From: Panacagrimonas sp963975245
GTDB taxonomy: Bacteria; Pseudomonadota; Gammaproteobacteria; Nevskiales; Nevskiaceae
Length of the DNA: 64,000 bases
Direction of reading: 5' to 3'
NCBI GenBank assembly: GCA_963975245.1
Contig: CAXBFJ010000001.1
Span: forward strand, 186,001-250,000
Below, piece by piece: positions 42,023 through 50,521 of this stretch (the stretch's first letter is position 1; each line of letters begins with the position of its first letter). The translations under genes were made by a program, and so were the position numbers. The notes beneath the pieces are model-generated. The model was not told the origin of the DNA. It saw nothing but the letters and a program-made list of their open reading frames with translations, and did no database searches.

Positions 42023-43765
42023 ATGAAATTTCTTCCCTTCTTGTTCGGTCTGACCTGCGTATTCAATGCGGGGGCCTCAGGTGACTGGCCCTTGCACGGC
42101 CTGGATCGCAACAATCACCGGCTTGCCGACATTACCGAAATTGACGCCGGCAACGTCGGCAAGCTGGAGCGCAAGTGGACTTGGCACAGTGGCGTCAAGG
42201 GAACCTTCCAGACCACGCCAATTGTGGTGGGCGGCGTCATGTACGTTTCGCTGCCGTTTTCACATGTGGCCGCGCTGGACGCCGATACCGGCAAGGAACT
42301 GTGGCGTTATCAGCACCAGCGGCGCCGGCAGAAAATGTGCTGTGGCCCGGCCAATCGCGGCGTAGCGGTTGCCAATGGCCGCGTGTTTGTCGGCACGGTG
42401 GATGCGCGCCTGATTGCACTTGATGCGAAGTCCGGAAAAGTCCTGTGGGACGTGGAAGTGGCGCCACCAGTGACGCTTACCGAGTCTGGCCAAGGCGTCA
42501 CTGGCGATGGCCAGACCGTGTCCGGCAGTTCAGGAATCGGCATCGCCGCAGCGCCGATGGTGTTTGAAGATCGGGTGCTGGTGGGTGTAACCGGGCTGGG
42601 TTATGGCTTGCATCTGGATTCTGCTCGACCGGGCGCGCCACTCGGTTCAGTGGTGGGCTTGCCGGGACAATACGGAGGCGTCGGATTTCTCGCCGCTTTC
42701 GACGTCGCCAGCGGCCAGCGCGTCTGGAAATTCGACACCGTACGAAGCCCTGAAGCCGGTGGTTGGGAAGGCGAATACCGCACGCATACACCTGACGGAG
42801 TGCCGCTGAACCGCAATATCAAAGCTGAGAAGGCGCTTGCGGCGCAGCGCAAGCATGCGTGGAAACACGGTGGTGGTTCCGTCTGGAACGTCGCCGCGCT
42901 CGATGATGAAAGCGGCCTGTTGTTCTTCGGCGTCGGCAATCCGAGTCCGCAGATGGACGATTCCGGTCGCCCGGGCGACAACCTCTATACCTCCTCGCTG
43001 GTGGCGATCGACGCGCGTAGCGGAGCGTATCGATGGCATTACCAGCAAGTGCCGCATGACCTCTGGGGGTACGATCTGGCTAGCGCGCCTGTGCTGTTCT
43101 CAGCAAAGGTAGATGGCAAAAACGTGCCCGCCGTAGGTCACGCTTCCAAGCTGGGGTGGTTTTACGCTCACGAGCGCACCAGCGGACGCCTGCTGTGGAA
43201 ATCGGAGGCCTTCGTGCCCCAGGAAAATCTTTTTGCGCACGCCACGCGCGCGGGTATTCGGATTGCGCCCGGCGTCGGTGGCGGCGCCAACTGGTCACCG
43301 GTGGCATTGGATGCAGATCGCGGCAAGGTCTTTATTGCCGCGATGCATATGCCAACGCGCTACTACCTGAAAACACTGCCGGCAACCAAAGACGAACCCG
43401 CCGTGGACTACGCGAGCGTGGAAATTGCTCCTGAAGATGAACGCTGGGGCGTGCTCGCCGCGATCGATCTGAATGCGCAGGGGCGCATCAGCTGGACAAC
43501 GCGCACGCCTGACCCGCTGGTGGGCGGCGTGCTGGCGCTCAAGAGCGGCGTGATCTTCACGGGCGAGGGCGATGGAAATCTCTCCGCATTTTCCGCGCAG
43601 ACGGGCAAACGCCTATGGCAGCATGACTGCGGTGCGGGTGCCAATGCACCGCCGATTGCCTATCGCAGCAGCGACGGCGAGCCGCGCATTGCCGTCGCTG
43701 CAGGTGGCAGTGCCTTATGGGGTTACCAACAAGGTGACACGGTAGTGGTGTTTGGGCAGCCGTAA
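42023..43765 (+). CDS. Second PQQ-dependent dehydrogenase, atypical active site
   Basis: 580 residues with a signal peptide (~1-18, NAGAS-GD). It shares propeller motifs ('ALDADTGKELW', 'ALDAKSGKVLW', 'AIDARSGAYRW'), the vicinal Cys106-Cys107 (KMCCGPANRG) and 'GVGNPSPQMD'. At the catalytic-base position the motif is HDLWGYDLAS: Gly349 occupies the place of the usual catalytic Asp, while Asp351 is present. It therefore belongs to a different branch of the family from the upstream enzyme, and its substrate or chemistry may differ. It starts 38 bases after the metallohydrolase stop, probably in the same operon. Confidence 0.85.
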   Translation: MKFLPFLFGLTCVFNAGASGDWPLHGLDRNNHRLADITEIDAGNVGKLERKWTWHSGVKGTFQTTPIVVGGVMYVSLPFSHVAALDADTGKELWRYQHQRRRQKMCCGPANRGVAVANGRVFVGTVDARLIALDAKSGKVLWDVEVAPPVTLTESGQGVTGDGQTVSGSSGIGIAAAPMVFEDRVLVGVTGLGYGLHLDSARPGAPLGSVVGLPGQYGGVGFLAAFDVASGQRVWKFDTVRSPEAGGWEGEYRTHTPDGVPLNRNIKAEKALAAQRKHAWKHGGGSVWNVAALDDESGLLFFGVGNPSPQMDDSGRPGDNLYTSSLVAIDARSGAYRWHYQQVPHDLWGYDLASAPVLFSAKVDGKNVPAVGHASKLGWFYAHERTSGRLLWKSEAFVPQENLFAHATRAGIRIAPGVGGGANWSPVALDADRGKVFIAAMHMPTRYYLKTLPATKDEPAVDYASVEIAPEDERWGVLAAIDLNAQGRISWTTRTPDPLVGGVLALKSGVIFTGEGDGNLSAFSAQTGKRLWQHDCGAGANAPPIAYRSSDGEPRIAVAAGGSALWGYQQGDTVVVFGQP

Positions 43766-43781
43766 AGACCACGTCGTGCCG

Positions 43782-43805
43782 CCGCGCAGAAGTGTTTCTG
43801 CGCGG
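43782..43805. terminator. Hairpin between convergent operons
   Basis: A perfect 10-bp stem (CCGCGCAGAA 43782-43791 / TTCTGCGCGG 43796-43805) with a GTGT loop, 16 bases after the second PQQ dehydrogenase stop and 23 before the end of the convergent lipoprotein gene. It lacks a long T tract on either side, but its position suggests it ends both transcripts. Confidence 0.55.
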
Positions 43806-43828
43806 TTGAAGCCCCGCGCTGCGCCGGT

Positions 43829-44554
43829 CTAATTGTCGTGCGCGACCAATTCCATCGTAATCGTCCCGCCCTGGATATTGGGGGTGTCGAGTGTTTCACT
43901 GCGCTCCAGCTTCACCAGTCCCACGCCGGGCGCGTACCACTCGGTGTGCGTGACCGGGACCTCTGAGGCGCCGGTACTGGGGTCGGCTAATACGTTGAGC
44001 AAGCCACTGCCCTCCAAACGCAAACAGTTCTTGAATTTGCCTGCAGCGACTTCGACTACATCATCGAGTGCTGCAACTTCCATGCGCAAGTTGATGCGTT
44101 TGGAATCGTCAAGGAAAAAGCGTTCGCGGAACGGTGCCACGCGCTCGAGAATGTAAGGGCGGGTTTCGATCTCCCACCATTGGCCGAGCTTTGGGTGGGT
44201 TGGCATGACCGTGCGCGGCGTCGGGTCCTGACGAGGTTCGAAGTCGATGCTGGTGCGGTACAGGTGGCGGCGTAGATTGCCGTCCTCGTCCACGCGGAGC
44301 CAGTACTCGTTGCCGTCACTGGCCAGACGCCGTGCGTAGGACATGCCTTCATGCACCTGCGCAGAGCGATTGCGCAGGCTGAGCATTCTGAACGCATCGA
44401 TAGCACGGCTCTTCTCGTGGATGCGGTACTCCCATTCGAGGCCCGCATTGAGTGGGAAGTAGCGTGGTTGTGGCTCGCTGCTGCAGCTCGAACACAGGGC
44501 CCCGAGCATAAGCAGTACGACGCCGAAGGTCGCGGTGGGCGGGAGACGATTCAT
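43829..44554 (-). CDS. Predicted lipoprotein of unknown function
   Basis: 241 residues with a lipoprotein signal: hydrophobic ~9-21 and a lipobox ending at Cys (ALCSSC). The mature part is predicted beta-rich ('YFPLNAGLEWEYRIHEKS', 'YARRLASDGNEYWLRVDEDGNLRRHLY', 'PHT-like EWYAPGVGLVKLE'), resembling secreted beta-barrel/DUF3108-like proteins in which a 'W-Y-x-GVGLVK' strand is common. I do not recognise a specific family. It is the last gene of the six-gene minus-strand operon, overlapping the preceding gene by four bases (ATGA). Confidence 0.65.
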   Translation of the reverse strand: MNRLPPTATFGVVLLMLGALCSSCSSEPQPRYFPLNAGLEWEYRIHEKSRAIDAFRMLSLRNRSAQVHEGMSYARRLASDGNEYWLRVDEDGNLRRHLYRTSIDFEPRQDPTPRTVMPTHPKLGQWWEIETRPYILERVAPFRERFFLDDSKRINLRMEVAALDDVVEVAAGKFKNCLRLEGSGLLNVLADPSTGASEVPVTHTEWYAPGVGLVKLERSETLDTPNIQGGTITMELVAHDN

Positions 44555-45066
44555 TTCTCTGGCAGCGCGGGACTGGCGAGATCGCCCAGATTGAATTGCT
44601 GCTCGTCCTCGTCGCGACGCATCGCGCCGTCAACGGTGAAGCCTCCACTTTTAACGGATTCTCGATGACCAATCTGCGGTCGACCGTTGCGCATGCGCGC
44701 TTCAGCTTCCTGGATCTTGGAATGCAAGGATTTGAGATACGGCACCTGATAGCTGCGAGGCCGCTTGTCCGGGCCCTCGTCAAGCAGTTCGGTGGCCCAG
44801 ACATGAATCACGCCGGGCTCGGCCTTTTCATCATCCGGTTCGATGATGGTTGCGGCGTGAAACAGAAAGCGGTCCGGTAAAACCGCGCGCGCCGGCCAGC
44901 CAGCCATGTCGCGCCACAATGTCCAACTGGCGAAGTAGCCGAGCGTCACCAGCACGGCGATGCCGAGACGCAGCATCCATGGAATGCTCGAGCTGGCGAT
45001 GAGGTACAGGACCAGTAGACTCAGTCCCACGTACAAACCACACAGCAATATCAGTTGCAGGGTCAT
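44551..45066 (-). CDS. Membrane protein of unknown function
   Basis: 171 residues with two adjacent transmembrane helices (~3-22 and ~28-46), then a soluble region (~60-171) rich in charged residues, probably cytoplasmic given 'WRDMAGWPARAVLPDRFLFHAATIIEPDD' followed by 'SYQVPYLKSLHSKIQEAEARMRNG'. No known domain is recognised. It overlaps both neighbours by four bases, so it must belong with the ExbB/ExbD-like pair upstream, perhaps as an accessory subunit. Confidence 0.65.
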   Translation of the reverse strand: MTLQLILLCGLYVGLSLLVLYLIASSSIPWMLRLGIAVLVTLGYFASWTLWRDMAGWPARAVLPDRFLFHAATIIEPDDEKAEPGVIHVWATELLDEGPDKRPRSYQVPYLKSLHSKIQEAEARMRNGRPQIGHRESVKSGGFTVDGAMRRDEDEQQFNLGDLASPALPEK

Positions 45067-45662
45067 TGGTGTACCAGTTTTTTTTGTAGGGTATTGATGC
45101 CGTTGATGTCGCCGTTGCGCGCCACCGTGAAACGCACTGCGGTGCGTTCGTCGCCCGCTTCGGGCAATTCGACCGTGCCGTAGTAGACGACCTCAAGTTT
45201 TGGATTGACCTTTACCACGCTGACGTCAACCGGCAGCGCGGCCTTTTCGACGGCTTTGTAGCGGTGCACGTTGACCACGTAGTCGCCTGGCAGGAGCCCG
45301 CGCACTGTGACCACTTCCTGATTAAGCGGATTGACAATGGTTTGTCCGTTGACGGTCATGGTGTCGTTCTCGCTGCCGCGATCGTCGCGATCCAGATGCA
45401 TCAGGCCCGCCTCGGGGCTGCGATACCAGATGACTTCGCCGTCTGGCGATTCCACCCAGGTATCGACGTCGTCGCTGTTACCGTCGGCCCATGTCGTGGT
45501 CACGATGATCTCCGCCTTGGCGGGGATATCGCCGAGTTTCGCCGGCGGATTGATCGAGGTGATTGCGATCATGAACAGCAGGGTAAAGCCGAGCAGCGCG
45601 TTGAATAGCAGGTCCGTGAACGGGTCCTGATCGTAGTGACTGCGCCCGCTGCCGCGTTTCAC
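45063..45662 (-). CDS. ExbD/TolR-like protein with a beta-rich periplasmic domain
   Basis: 199 residues from a GTG immediately after the upstream stop codon. The N-terminus 'DPFTDLLFNALLGFTLLFMIAITSI' is the single ExbD/TolR/MotB-type transmembrane helix with a conserved Asp at its cytoplasmic edge (proton path). The rest (~45-199) is not the usual ExbD fold but a beta-sandwich-like domain with 'DVDTWVESPDGEVIWYRSP' and 'MHLDRDDRG', reminiscent of DUF2135-like modules. With the MotA/ExbB-like gene upstream it probably forms a proton-driven inner-membrane motor acting on an unknown envelope partner. Confidence 0.68.
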   Translation of the reverse strand: MKRGSGRSHYDQDPFTDLLFNALLGFTLLFMIAITSINPPAKLGDIPAKAEIIVTTTWADGNSDDVDTWVESPDGEVIWYRSPEAGLMHLDRDDRGSENDTMTVNGQTIVNPLNQEVVTVRGLLPGDYVVNVHRYKAVEKAALPVDVSVVKVNPKLEVVYYGTVELPEAGDERTAVRFTVARNGDINGINTLQKKLVHQ

Positions 45663-46424
45663 TTAGGCGCTCCTAGAAGCAAGAGACGGCAGCAACTCGC
45701 GCTCGCTGAAGTGCAGGGTAGCAGCGACCAGCCGCTCAGCTGAGCGGTCCAGCTGCAGGTTCTGCATGCCCAGTGCGAGATTCGCCAGCAGGCCGACCAG
45801 GGTGGTGTACAACGACACACCCATGCCAGAGCCCATGCGCCCCAGCATCTGCGGCAGGTCGGCATAAGTCAGCGTTTTCAGCGCATCAATGGCACCGAGC
45901 ATGAATACGAAACCGACGATGGTGCCCAGCAACCCCAGCTTCAGCAGCAGGCTAGAGACGAACCAGCCCGCCTCGTGCGCTCCGCGCGCCCGTTCGATCA
46001 GGATTTCGCGCAGCGCCGCCCGATCTGAGTCGGGCACGAGCAGGCCAGCACAGTATTCGCCGGCCCAGTCCTGGGGGCCCTTAGGCGTGGCGTCGATGCG
46101 TCCTGATCGCAGGAATCCTGTCCGCAGCTGCGCCAGTGCATGGTGTGCTGCCGATAGTTGGCTGGCACGCCAGCCGCCCCAAATCACGCCGCCCAGGTAT
46201 ATCAGCAGGATCACCGCTGAAATTTGCGTGAGGTCGGTGACCAGCACGCGCTGTACCAGCCCCAGAGTCCACGCCACATGCAGGCCGAACAGGCACAGGC
46301 CGCTCAGCATCAGCCAGCGCAAAAAACTCGCGCCGCGAACGTCGCCGAGGGGCAGGGTGTGGGTGGTACGTGGGTCAGCTTGCAAAACTGTCTCTCGTGA
46401 TTTGGTGATAGAGCTGCTGAGCAT
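45663..46424 (-). CDS. MotA/TolQ/ExbB-family proton channel protein
   Basis: About 253 residues from ATG 46424. A GTG at 46451 and a TTG at 46382, which abuts the flavoprotein stop, are alternative starts; none has a strong ribosome site. Transmembrane helices lie near ~40-60, ~70-90, and a long pair ~155-215 containing the MotA_ExbB core 'LGLLGTIVGFVFMLGAIDAL' and 'MGSGMGVSLYTTLVGLLANLALG'. It is the channel subunit expected to partner the ExbD-like protein encoded next. It overlaps the flavoprotein gene by about 50 bases. Confidence 0.78.
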   Translation of the reverse strand: MLSSSITKSRETVLQADPRTTHTLPLGDVRGASFLRWLMLSGLCLFGLHVAWTLGLVQRVLVTDLTQISAVILLIYLGGVIWGGWRASQLSAAHHALAQLRTGFLRSGRIDATPKGPQDWAGEYCAGLLVPDSDRAALREILIERARGAHEAGWFVSSLLLKLGLLGTIVGFVFMLGAIDALKTLTYADLPQMLGRMGSGMGVSLYTTLVGLLANLALGMQNLQLDRSAERLVAATLHFSERELLPSLASRSA

Positions 46425-47631
46425 ATCGGGCTTCGCGGGCGCGCAACTCACGGCCGCCGGACAGCGCGCTGGTACCGCTGCTCAAACTCGTGAAATGCTC
46501 GCCTTGTATTCCAAAAACATTGCCGACCGAAATGGCATAGTCGGGCGCCATCAGGCTGTAGCAGGTGTTGAGATACGTGGGAGTGGGGGGCGCGTCGCCG
46601 CGCACCTTCGCAGCGATGGACAGCGCTACCTGCTTGGCCTGGCTATTGGCGCAAAATGCAGACTTGGGCATGGGGTCTGCCGCCGCGGCATCGCCAATGA
46701 CGTGAACCCCATTGTGCAGTCGCGATTCCATATCAAGAGGCCGCACGGGGCACCAGCCACTTTCATCGGTCAAACCTGCATCGCGCGCGATCGTCGCTGC
46801 GCGCTGCGGCGGAATGATGCTGGCCAGATCAGTGTGTATGACATCGCCGCTGGCCAGATGCACCTTGCCCTTAGCCGCATTCACAGCGATGACTTCGCCG
46901 CCGCTTGCGCGGGGAACCCATTCCACAGTTCCGGGGTAGAGCGTGTCCCACCCCAGTTTGAACAGCGCGCGCTTGCTGAAATCGTCCTTGGCGTCGGCCA
47001 CGATGATCTTGCAGCGGCGCTGCGTCGCCGCCAGCCGCCAGGCCATCAGGCTGGCGCGCTCGTAAGGTCCGGGCGGGCAGCGGTAGGGATTGGCCGGAGC
47101 GCTCACCAGTAATGTTGCGCCGTCTCGAATTGCCTCAAGGCGCTGGCGCAGACGAGGCACCTGCGCGTCACCGAGCCAGGCATGCGGCATATGCTCGCTG
47201 CTTCTAGCGTTGAGGCCGTCGATGGTGGCCCAGCGCATTTCAACGCCCGGACTCACGACAAGGAAGTCGGCGCGCAGTGTCTCACCTGATGAGAGCTTCA
47301 CTCTTCGCAATACAGGATCAATCTCGACGGCAGTTTCGCGCAACCACTTCAGACCGCGCGCCTGTAGCGCCGACGGCCCGCGCACGATGTCGCCCAGCGC
47401 GCACAAGGAGGCGACTGCGGAATTGCTGAACACGCCGGTGTGAAATAGCGCGCGCGGTTCGATCAGTGTCACCGCGATGTCTGGTGCCAGATCGCGCAGA
47501 ACGCGCGCACAGCTGGCGCCTCCAAAGCCACCGCCAACGATCACCACGTGTGCTGCTGCTGCCGAACGCAGCCGCAAGGGCAGGGTCGCCAATAAGCCGG
47601 CAAGCATCAGGCGGCGGCGTACGTGATTCAT
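46375..47631 (-). CDS. FccB-like periplasmic flavoprotein (sulfide dehydrogenase flavoprotein family)
   Basis: 418 residues. The N-terminal twin-Arg-like 'RRRLMLAGLLATLPLRL' suggests Tat export of the folded flavoprotein. The FAD-binding motif 'VVIVGGGFGGASCARVLRDL' is at ~28-48, 'VVSPGVEMRWATIDG' is present, cysteines near 165 and 300 (YRCPPG, SGWCPV) occupy the usual redox-active positions, and 'GVHVIGDAAAADPMPKSAFCANSQAKQVA' is the second FAD motif. The C-terminal 'NTCYSLMAPDYAISVGNVF' is the flavocytochrome c signature. It couples by ATGA overlap to the cytochrome c gene upstream. Sulfide, polysulfide or another thiol-like donor is possible. Confidence 0.83.
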   Translation of the reverse strand: MNHVRRRLMLAGLLATLPLRLRSAAAAHVVIVGGGFGGASCARVLRDLAPDIAVTLIEPRALFHTGVFSNSAVASLCALGDIVRGPSALQARGLKWLRETAVEIDPVLRRVKLSSGETLRADFLVVSPGVEMRWATIDGLNARSSEHMPHAWLGDAQVPRLRQRLEAIRDGATLLVSAPANPYRCPPGPYERASLMAWRLAATQRRCKIIVADAKDDFSKRALFKLGWDTLYPGTVEWVPRASGGEVIAVNAAKGKVHLASGDVIHTDLASIIPPQRAATIARDAGLTDESGWCPVRPLDMESRLHNGVHVIGDAAAADPMPKSAFCANSQAKQVALSIAAKVRGDAPPTPTYLNTCYSLMAPDYAISVGNVFGIQGEHFTSLSSGTSALSGGRELRAREARYAQQLYHQITRDSFAS

Positions 47632-47906
47632 GGTGCGGTATGGGAGAAATACTTGGCCAGCGCGTTGATTTGCGAATCGCTCAGGCCAGCCGCGATGCGC
47701 GGCATCGCAGTGCCTCCCAGAGCGCCATCGCGATAGGCCCGAAGCTGAGCCGCAATCTGCACCTCATCCATCGCAAAAAAGGACGGCATGCCCGACGGGG
47801 CCTGCGCTGAGCCGTGGCAGGTCTCGCACGCGAGGGTCAGCGCGTCCGTCGCACAGGCGATGTGCGGCAAGGCGATCAACAGGACAAGGACCAGAAAGCG
47901 GGTCAT
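47628..47906 (-). CDS. Small cytochrome c (FccA-like)
   Basis: 92 residues from ATG 47906 (an in-frame start at 47948 adds 14 polar residues before the signal peptide). The signal peptide is ~1-18 (IACA-TD). A single haem site 'CETCHG' lies near residue 27, with the probable methionine ligand in 'GTAMPRIAAGLSDSQINALAKYFS', a class I cytochrome c ending. It is the electron acceptor for the FccB-like flavoprotein, whose gene overlaps its stop by four bases. First gene of the minus-strand operon. Confidence 0.85.
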   Translation of the reverse strand: MTRFLVLVLLIALPHIACATDALTLACETCHGSAQAPSGMPSFFAMDEVQIAAQLRAYRDGALGGTAMPRIAAGLSDSQINALAKYFSHTAP

Positions 47907-48571
47907 ACGGCGCGGAATAGTAGTTGCCGGTCTGACTCGGATTGTCACCGCAGCGGCCTAATCCGCGCCATGTGGCAAAAATGGGACACCTATGATTGAA
48001 GAAGCGCGAGATGTGACATTAGCCTTCGCGCTGTCTTCAATAAATGCATTCTATTCGAACGCGCCCAGCGCACTGGTATCTATCCTGGTCGGCAGCATGC
48101 TGATAACACTTGCGCCGAAAGTCTCGAAGCTCTTCTGGTCAGGCGAGGCGCAAGGACTGCGACCGCAAAGTAAGGCAATTGCCGCGGCCAACGCGACGCC
48201 TACTGCCGCTTAGGTTCATGCATGGCGAACAGCTGCCCCTGAGATCATTCGCCTGTCCGGCAAGCGCAAAAATTCGTTCTCGAAGCCATCCCCGCACGAG
48301 TTGGCGCGCGAGCGGTGGTCGACTGTTTGACGCTCGCGTGCTCAATCAAATTCCACAAAGGGCCAAGCCAAATCTTCCAACGATCGCCTAACGATTGAAG
48401 GCTGCCTTCTGCCAATCAAATGGGTAGCGCTTTGCGTCGACTCACGCGAATCCTCTGGAGCCGACCTCCAGGTTCGGGAAGTCCAAGACCGCCCCGCTTC
48501 TGTAGCGAAGAGCGCAGGAACCTCTGTGCGCAAGCGCAGGTGGGTGTTTGTGCCAGCGCAAAGCGGCCGTG
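47907..48571. other. Intergenic region upstream of the FccAB-like operon
   Basis: 665 bases with no convincing gene. A 73-codon frame at 47992-48213 on + has one hydrophobic stretch but no ribosome site, and its 3' half reads as noise. The promoter of the minus-strand FccAB/ExbBD operon should lie just above 47948. No hairpin terminator was found for the AraC-type gene ending at 48572. Confidence 0.5.
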
Positions 48572-49453
48572 CTAGTTTGGATTGATTCGATACTGTCGGG
48601 GAGACTGTCCTACGAGCTTTCGAAAAACCGAGCTGAAATGCGATTGGCTGCTGAAGCCGACGGACAAGGCAAGCTCTGAAAGAGCGGTATCGCTGCTCAG
48701 AAGCAGCTTCTTCGCTTTTTCAATGCGCCTTCGCGTGAGGTACTTGTGCGGAGGCTCTCCGACCGCATCTCGAAATGCGCGGGCAAAGTAGAAGCGACTG
48801 ATGCCAGCTTCCTGAGCCAACTCATCCAGCGCCACGCCGTCAGTCAGGGATTCCTCGATGCGTTCCTTGGCTCGAGCGATTCCGCTGGGAATTGACGGCG
48901 TGTAAATTTGGGTCTCGAGGTCGCTGCGGAGGAGGTGACACCAGAGCGCGTCCATCAAACTATCCACGAGCAGTGAGCCGTGCTCACGTGGGTCGCGCAA
49001 TTCATCACAAATCGTGGTGACGCAATTGCGCGCGAACGCATCGTCGAATGCGAACCGAAACGGCAAGGATGCAGTCGATGCCTTTTCGTTGCCGATCAGA
49101 TCGGCCAGCCGTTCTCTAGAAAAATGGAGGCTGACGAATTCGAGTCGGCCGTCCGGCTTGAAGGTCGCAGTGTGTCTCGCCGGGATGACGTGAAGTTGCC
49201 CCGGGGTCGATGACCAGTCGCTCCAGCCGTTCTTGACCCGCGTGCGAACACTGCGGCTTCCGCCAGTGTGCAGGGCAAGAATCACTTCGTCGGCGTTATT
49301 AAGGTCGTAGCTGCCCAGCCAAGGCGTACGCCAATAAAACGCGTTGAGCGCGCCGCGCGTGGTCTGCCGCGAACGAACCAGGGGCGCGACGCCGATGGCC
49401 TTTCGCAAGGCCTCCGCCGCCAGCACGTGGCCCGTCGGTATGGATAGCTGCAT
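48572..49453 (-). CDS. AraC-family transcriptional regulator
   Basis: 293 residues from ATG 49453, chosen for the GGAGG site six bases upstream; the open frame continues further. The N-terminal cupin-like sensing region (~20-130) is poorly conserved. The C-terminal ~100 residues hold the two AraC helix-turn-helix motifs: 'GVALDELAQEAGISRFYFARAFRDAVGEPPHKYLTRRRIEKAKKLL' and 'TALSELALSVGFSSQSHFSSVFRKLVGQSPRQYR'. It probably activates a catabolic operon, most simply the divergently transcribed SDR-MaoC pair beginning 153 bases away. The inducer is unknown. Confidence 0.87.
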   Translation of the reverse strand: MQLSIPTGHVLAAEALRKAIGVAPLVRSRQTTRGALNAFYWRTPWLGSYDLNNADEVILALHTGGSRSVRTRVKNGWSDWSSTPGQLHVIPARHTATFKPDGRLEFVSLHFSRERLADLIGNEKASTASLPFRFAFDDAFARNCVTTICDELRDPREHGSLLVDSLMDALWCHLLRSDLETQIYTPSIPSGIARAKERIEESLTDGVALDELAQEAGISRFYFARAFRDAVGEPPHKYLTRRRIEKAKKLLLSSDTALSELALSVGFSSQSHFSSVFRKLVGQSPRQYRINPN

Positions 49454-49606
49454 GTTTGTCCTCCAGCCGAGACCGCAAGTTCCCGACAATTCAGCAATCG
49501 CTCGAAAGAATCGGCTTTGCTTTGTCCTCAGAGTAGCACCCACGCAAGTCTGTTTCTATTCGCGCGCGGCTTTGCCGCATATGTCTGATGCCAAGGAGAT
49601 TTTCGA

Positions 49607-50521
49607 ATGCAGGGTATTTGCAAAGGCCGGGTTGCCATCGTCACCGGAGGTGGCCGTGGGGTTGGACGAGAATACGCACTGCTACTTGCCCGCCAAGGTG
49701 CAAAAGTCCTTGTCAATGATCTGGGTACGGCAGCTGATGGAGCGGGGAAAGATCAGAGTCCAGCCCAGGCAGTTGTTGAGGAAATCGCCGCATTCGGCGG
49801 TGAAGCCGTGGCCAATTTTTGTGACGTAAGTGATTGGCAGGCCGCCAAAGTGATGGTCGACGCGGCCATCGAAAAATTCGGCAAGCTCGACATCTTGATC
49901 AATAACGCCGGGATACTCCGCGACCGAATGTTTGTAAACATGAGCGAGGAGGAATGGGATTCTGTTATTCGGGTCAACCTCAAGGGCGTCGCAGCTCCGG
50001 CACATCATGCCTGTGCGTACTGGAGAGCAAAATCCAAGGAAACAGGTCGCCCACTAGGGGCTCGCCTGATCAATGCCTCGTCGGCATCGGGCATCTACGG
50101 CAATGTGGGCCAGGCGAATTACAGCGCAGCCAAAGGCGGAATCGCCTCATTCACGACGACGCTCGCGCTGGAGATGGCACGCTATGGCGTGACGGTAAAC
50201 GCCATTGGTCCTCGCGCTGAAACCCGTTTGACTGCTGGATTAAAGGAGCTCACTGCCGAACAACTCGCACGTCGCTCACCACACTGGGTCGCCCCTATAG
50301 TTGTATGGCTGGCGAGCGAGGAGTCCGCTGCCGTCACCGGGCGTTTCTTCGAGGCGGGATCTGGCATGCTCGCCGTGGCCGAGGGGTGGCATCAGGGGCC
50401 TCGTGTCGATCAGGTCGATGATCCCTCCATCCTCGGTCCCATCGTGGCTGAAATGATGTCCAAGGCAAGACCAAACGCGGACATTTTTGGTCAGGACCTA
50501 AAGCCTGGTCCCGGCTTGTGA
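49607..50521 (+). CDS. SDR-family 3-hydroxyacyl-CoA dehydrogenase (MFE-2-like)
   Basis: 304 residues. Cofactor motif 'VTGGGRGVGREYALLLARQG' (~13-32), 'NNAG' in 'ILINNAGILRDRMF', catalytic Ser in 'INASSASGIYGN' and Tyr-x3-Lys in 'QANYSAAKGG' near 170. The 'GREYA' and 'GILRDRMF' sequences and the ~300-residue length match the (3R)-hydroxyacyl-CoA dehydrogenase domain of peroxisomal MFE-2 and its bacterial relatives in steroid and fatty-acid degradation. The MaoC hydratase starts inside its stop codon (GTGA), so together they equal a split MFE-2. Confidence 0.87.
   Translation: MQGICKGRVAIVTGGGRGVGREYALLLARQGAKVLVNDLGTAADGAGKDQSPAQAVVEEIAAFGGEAVANFCDVSDWQAAKVMVDAAIEKFGKLDILINNAGILRDRMFVNMSEEEWDSVIRVNLKGVAAPAHHACAYWRAKSKETGRPLGARLINASSASGIYGNVGQANYSAAKGGIASFTTTLALEMARYGVTVNAIGPRAETRLTAGLKELTAEQLARRSPHWVAPIVVWLASEESAAVTGRFFEAGSGMLAVAEGWHQGPRVDQVDDPSILGPIVAEMMSKARPNADIFGQDLKPGPGL

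Noticed and set aside
45889..47112. A 407-codon plus-strand frame across the channel and flavoprotein genes
   Set aside because: It spans two well-supported minus-strand genes and their junction; its product is Arg/Ser/Pro-rich noise.
47992..48213. A 73-codon frame with one hydrophobic stretch upstream of the FccAB-like operon
   Set aside because: No ribosome site, and the second half looks random; too weak to call a gene.
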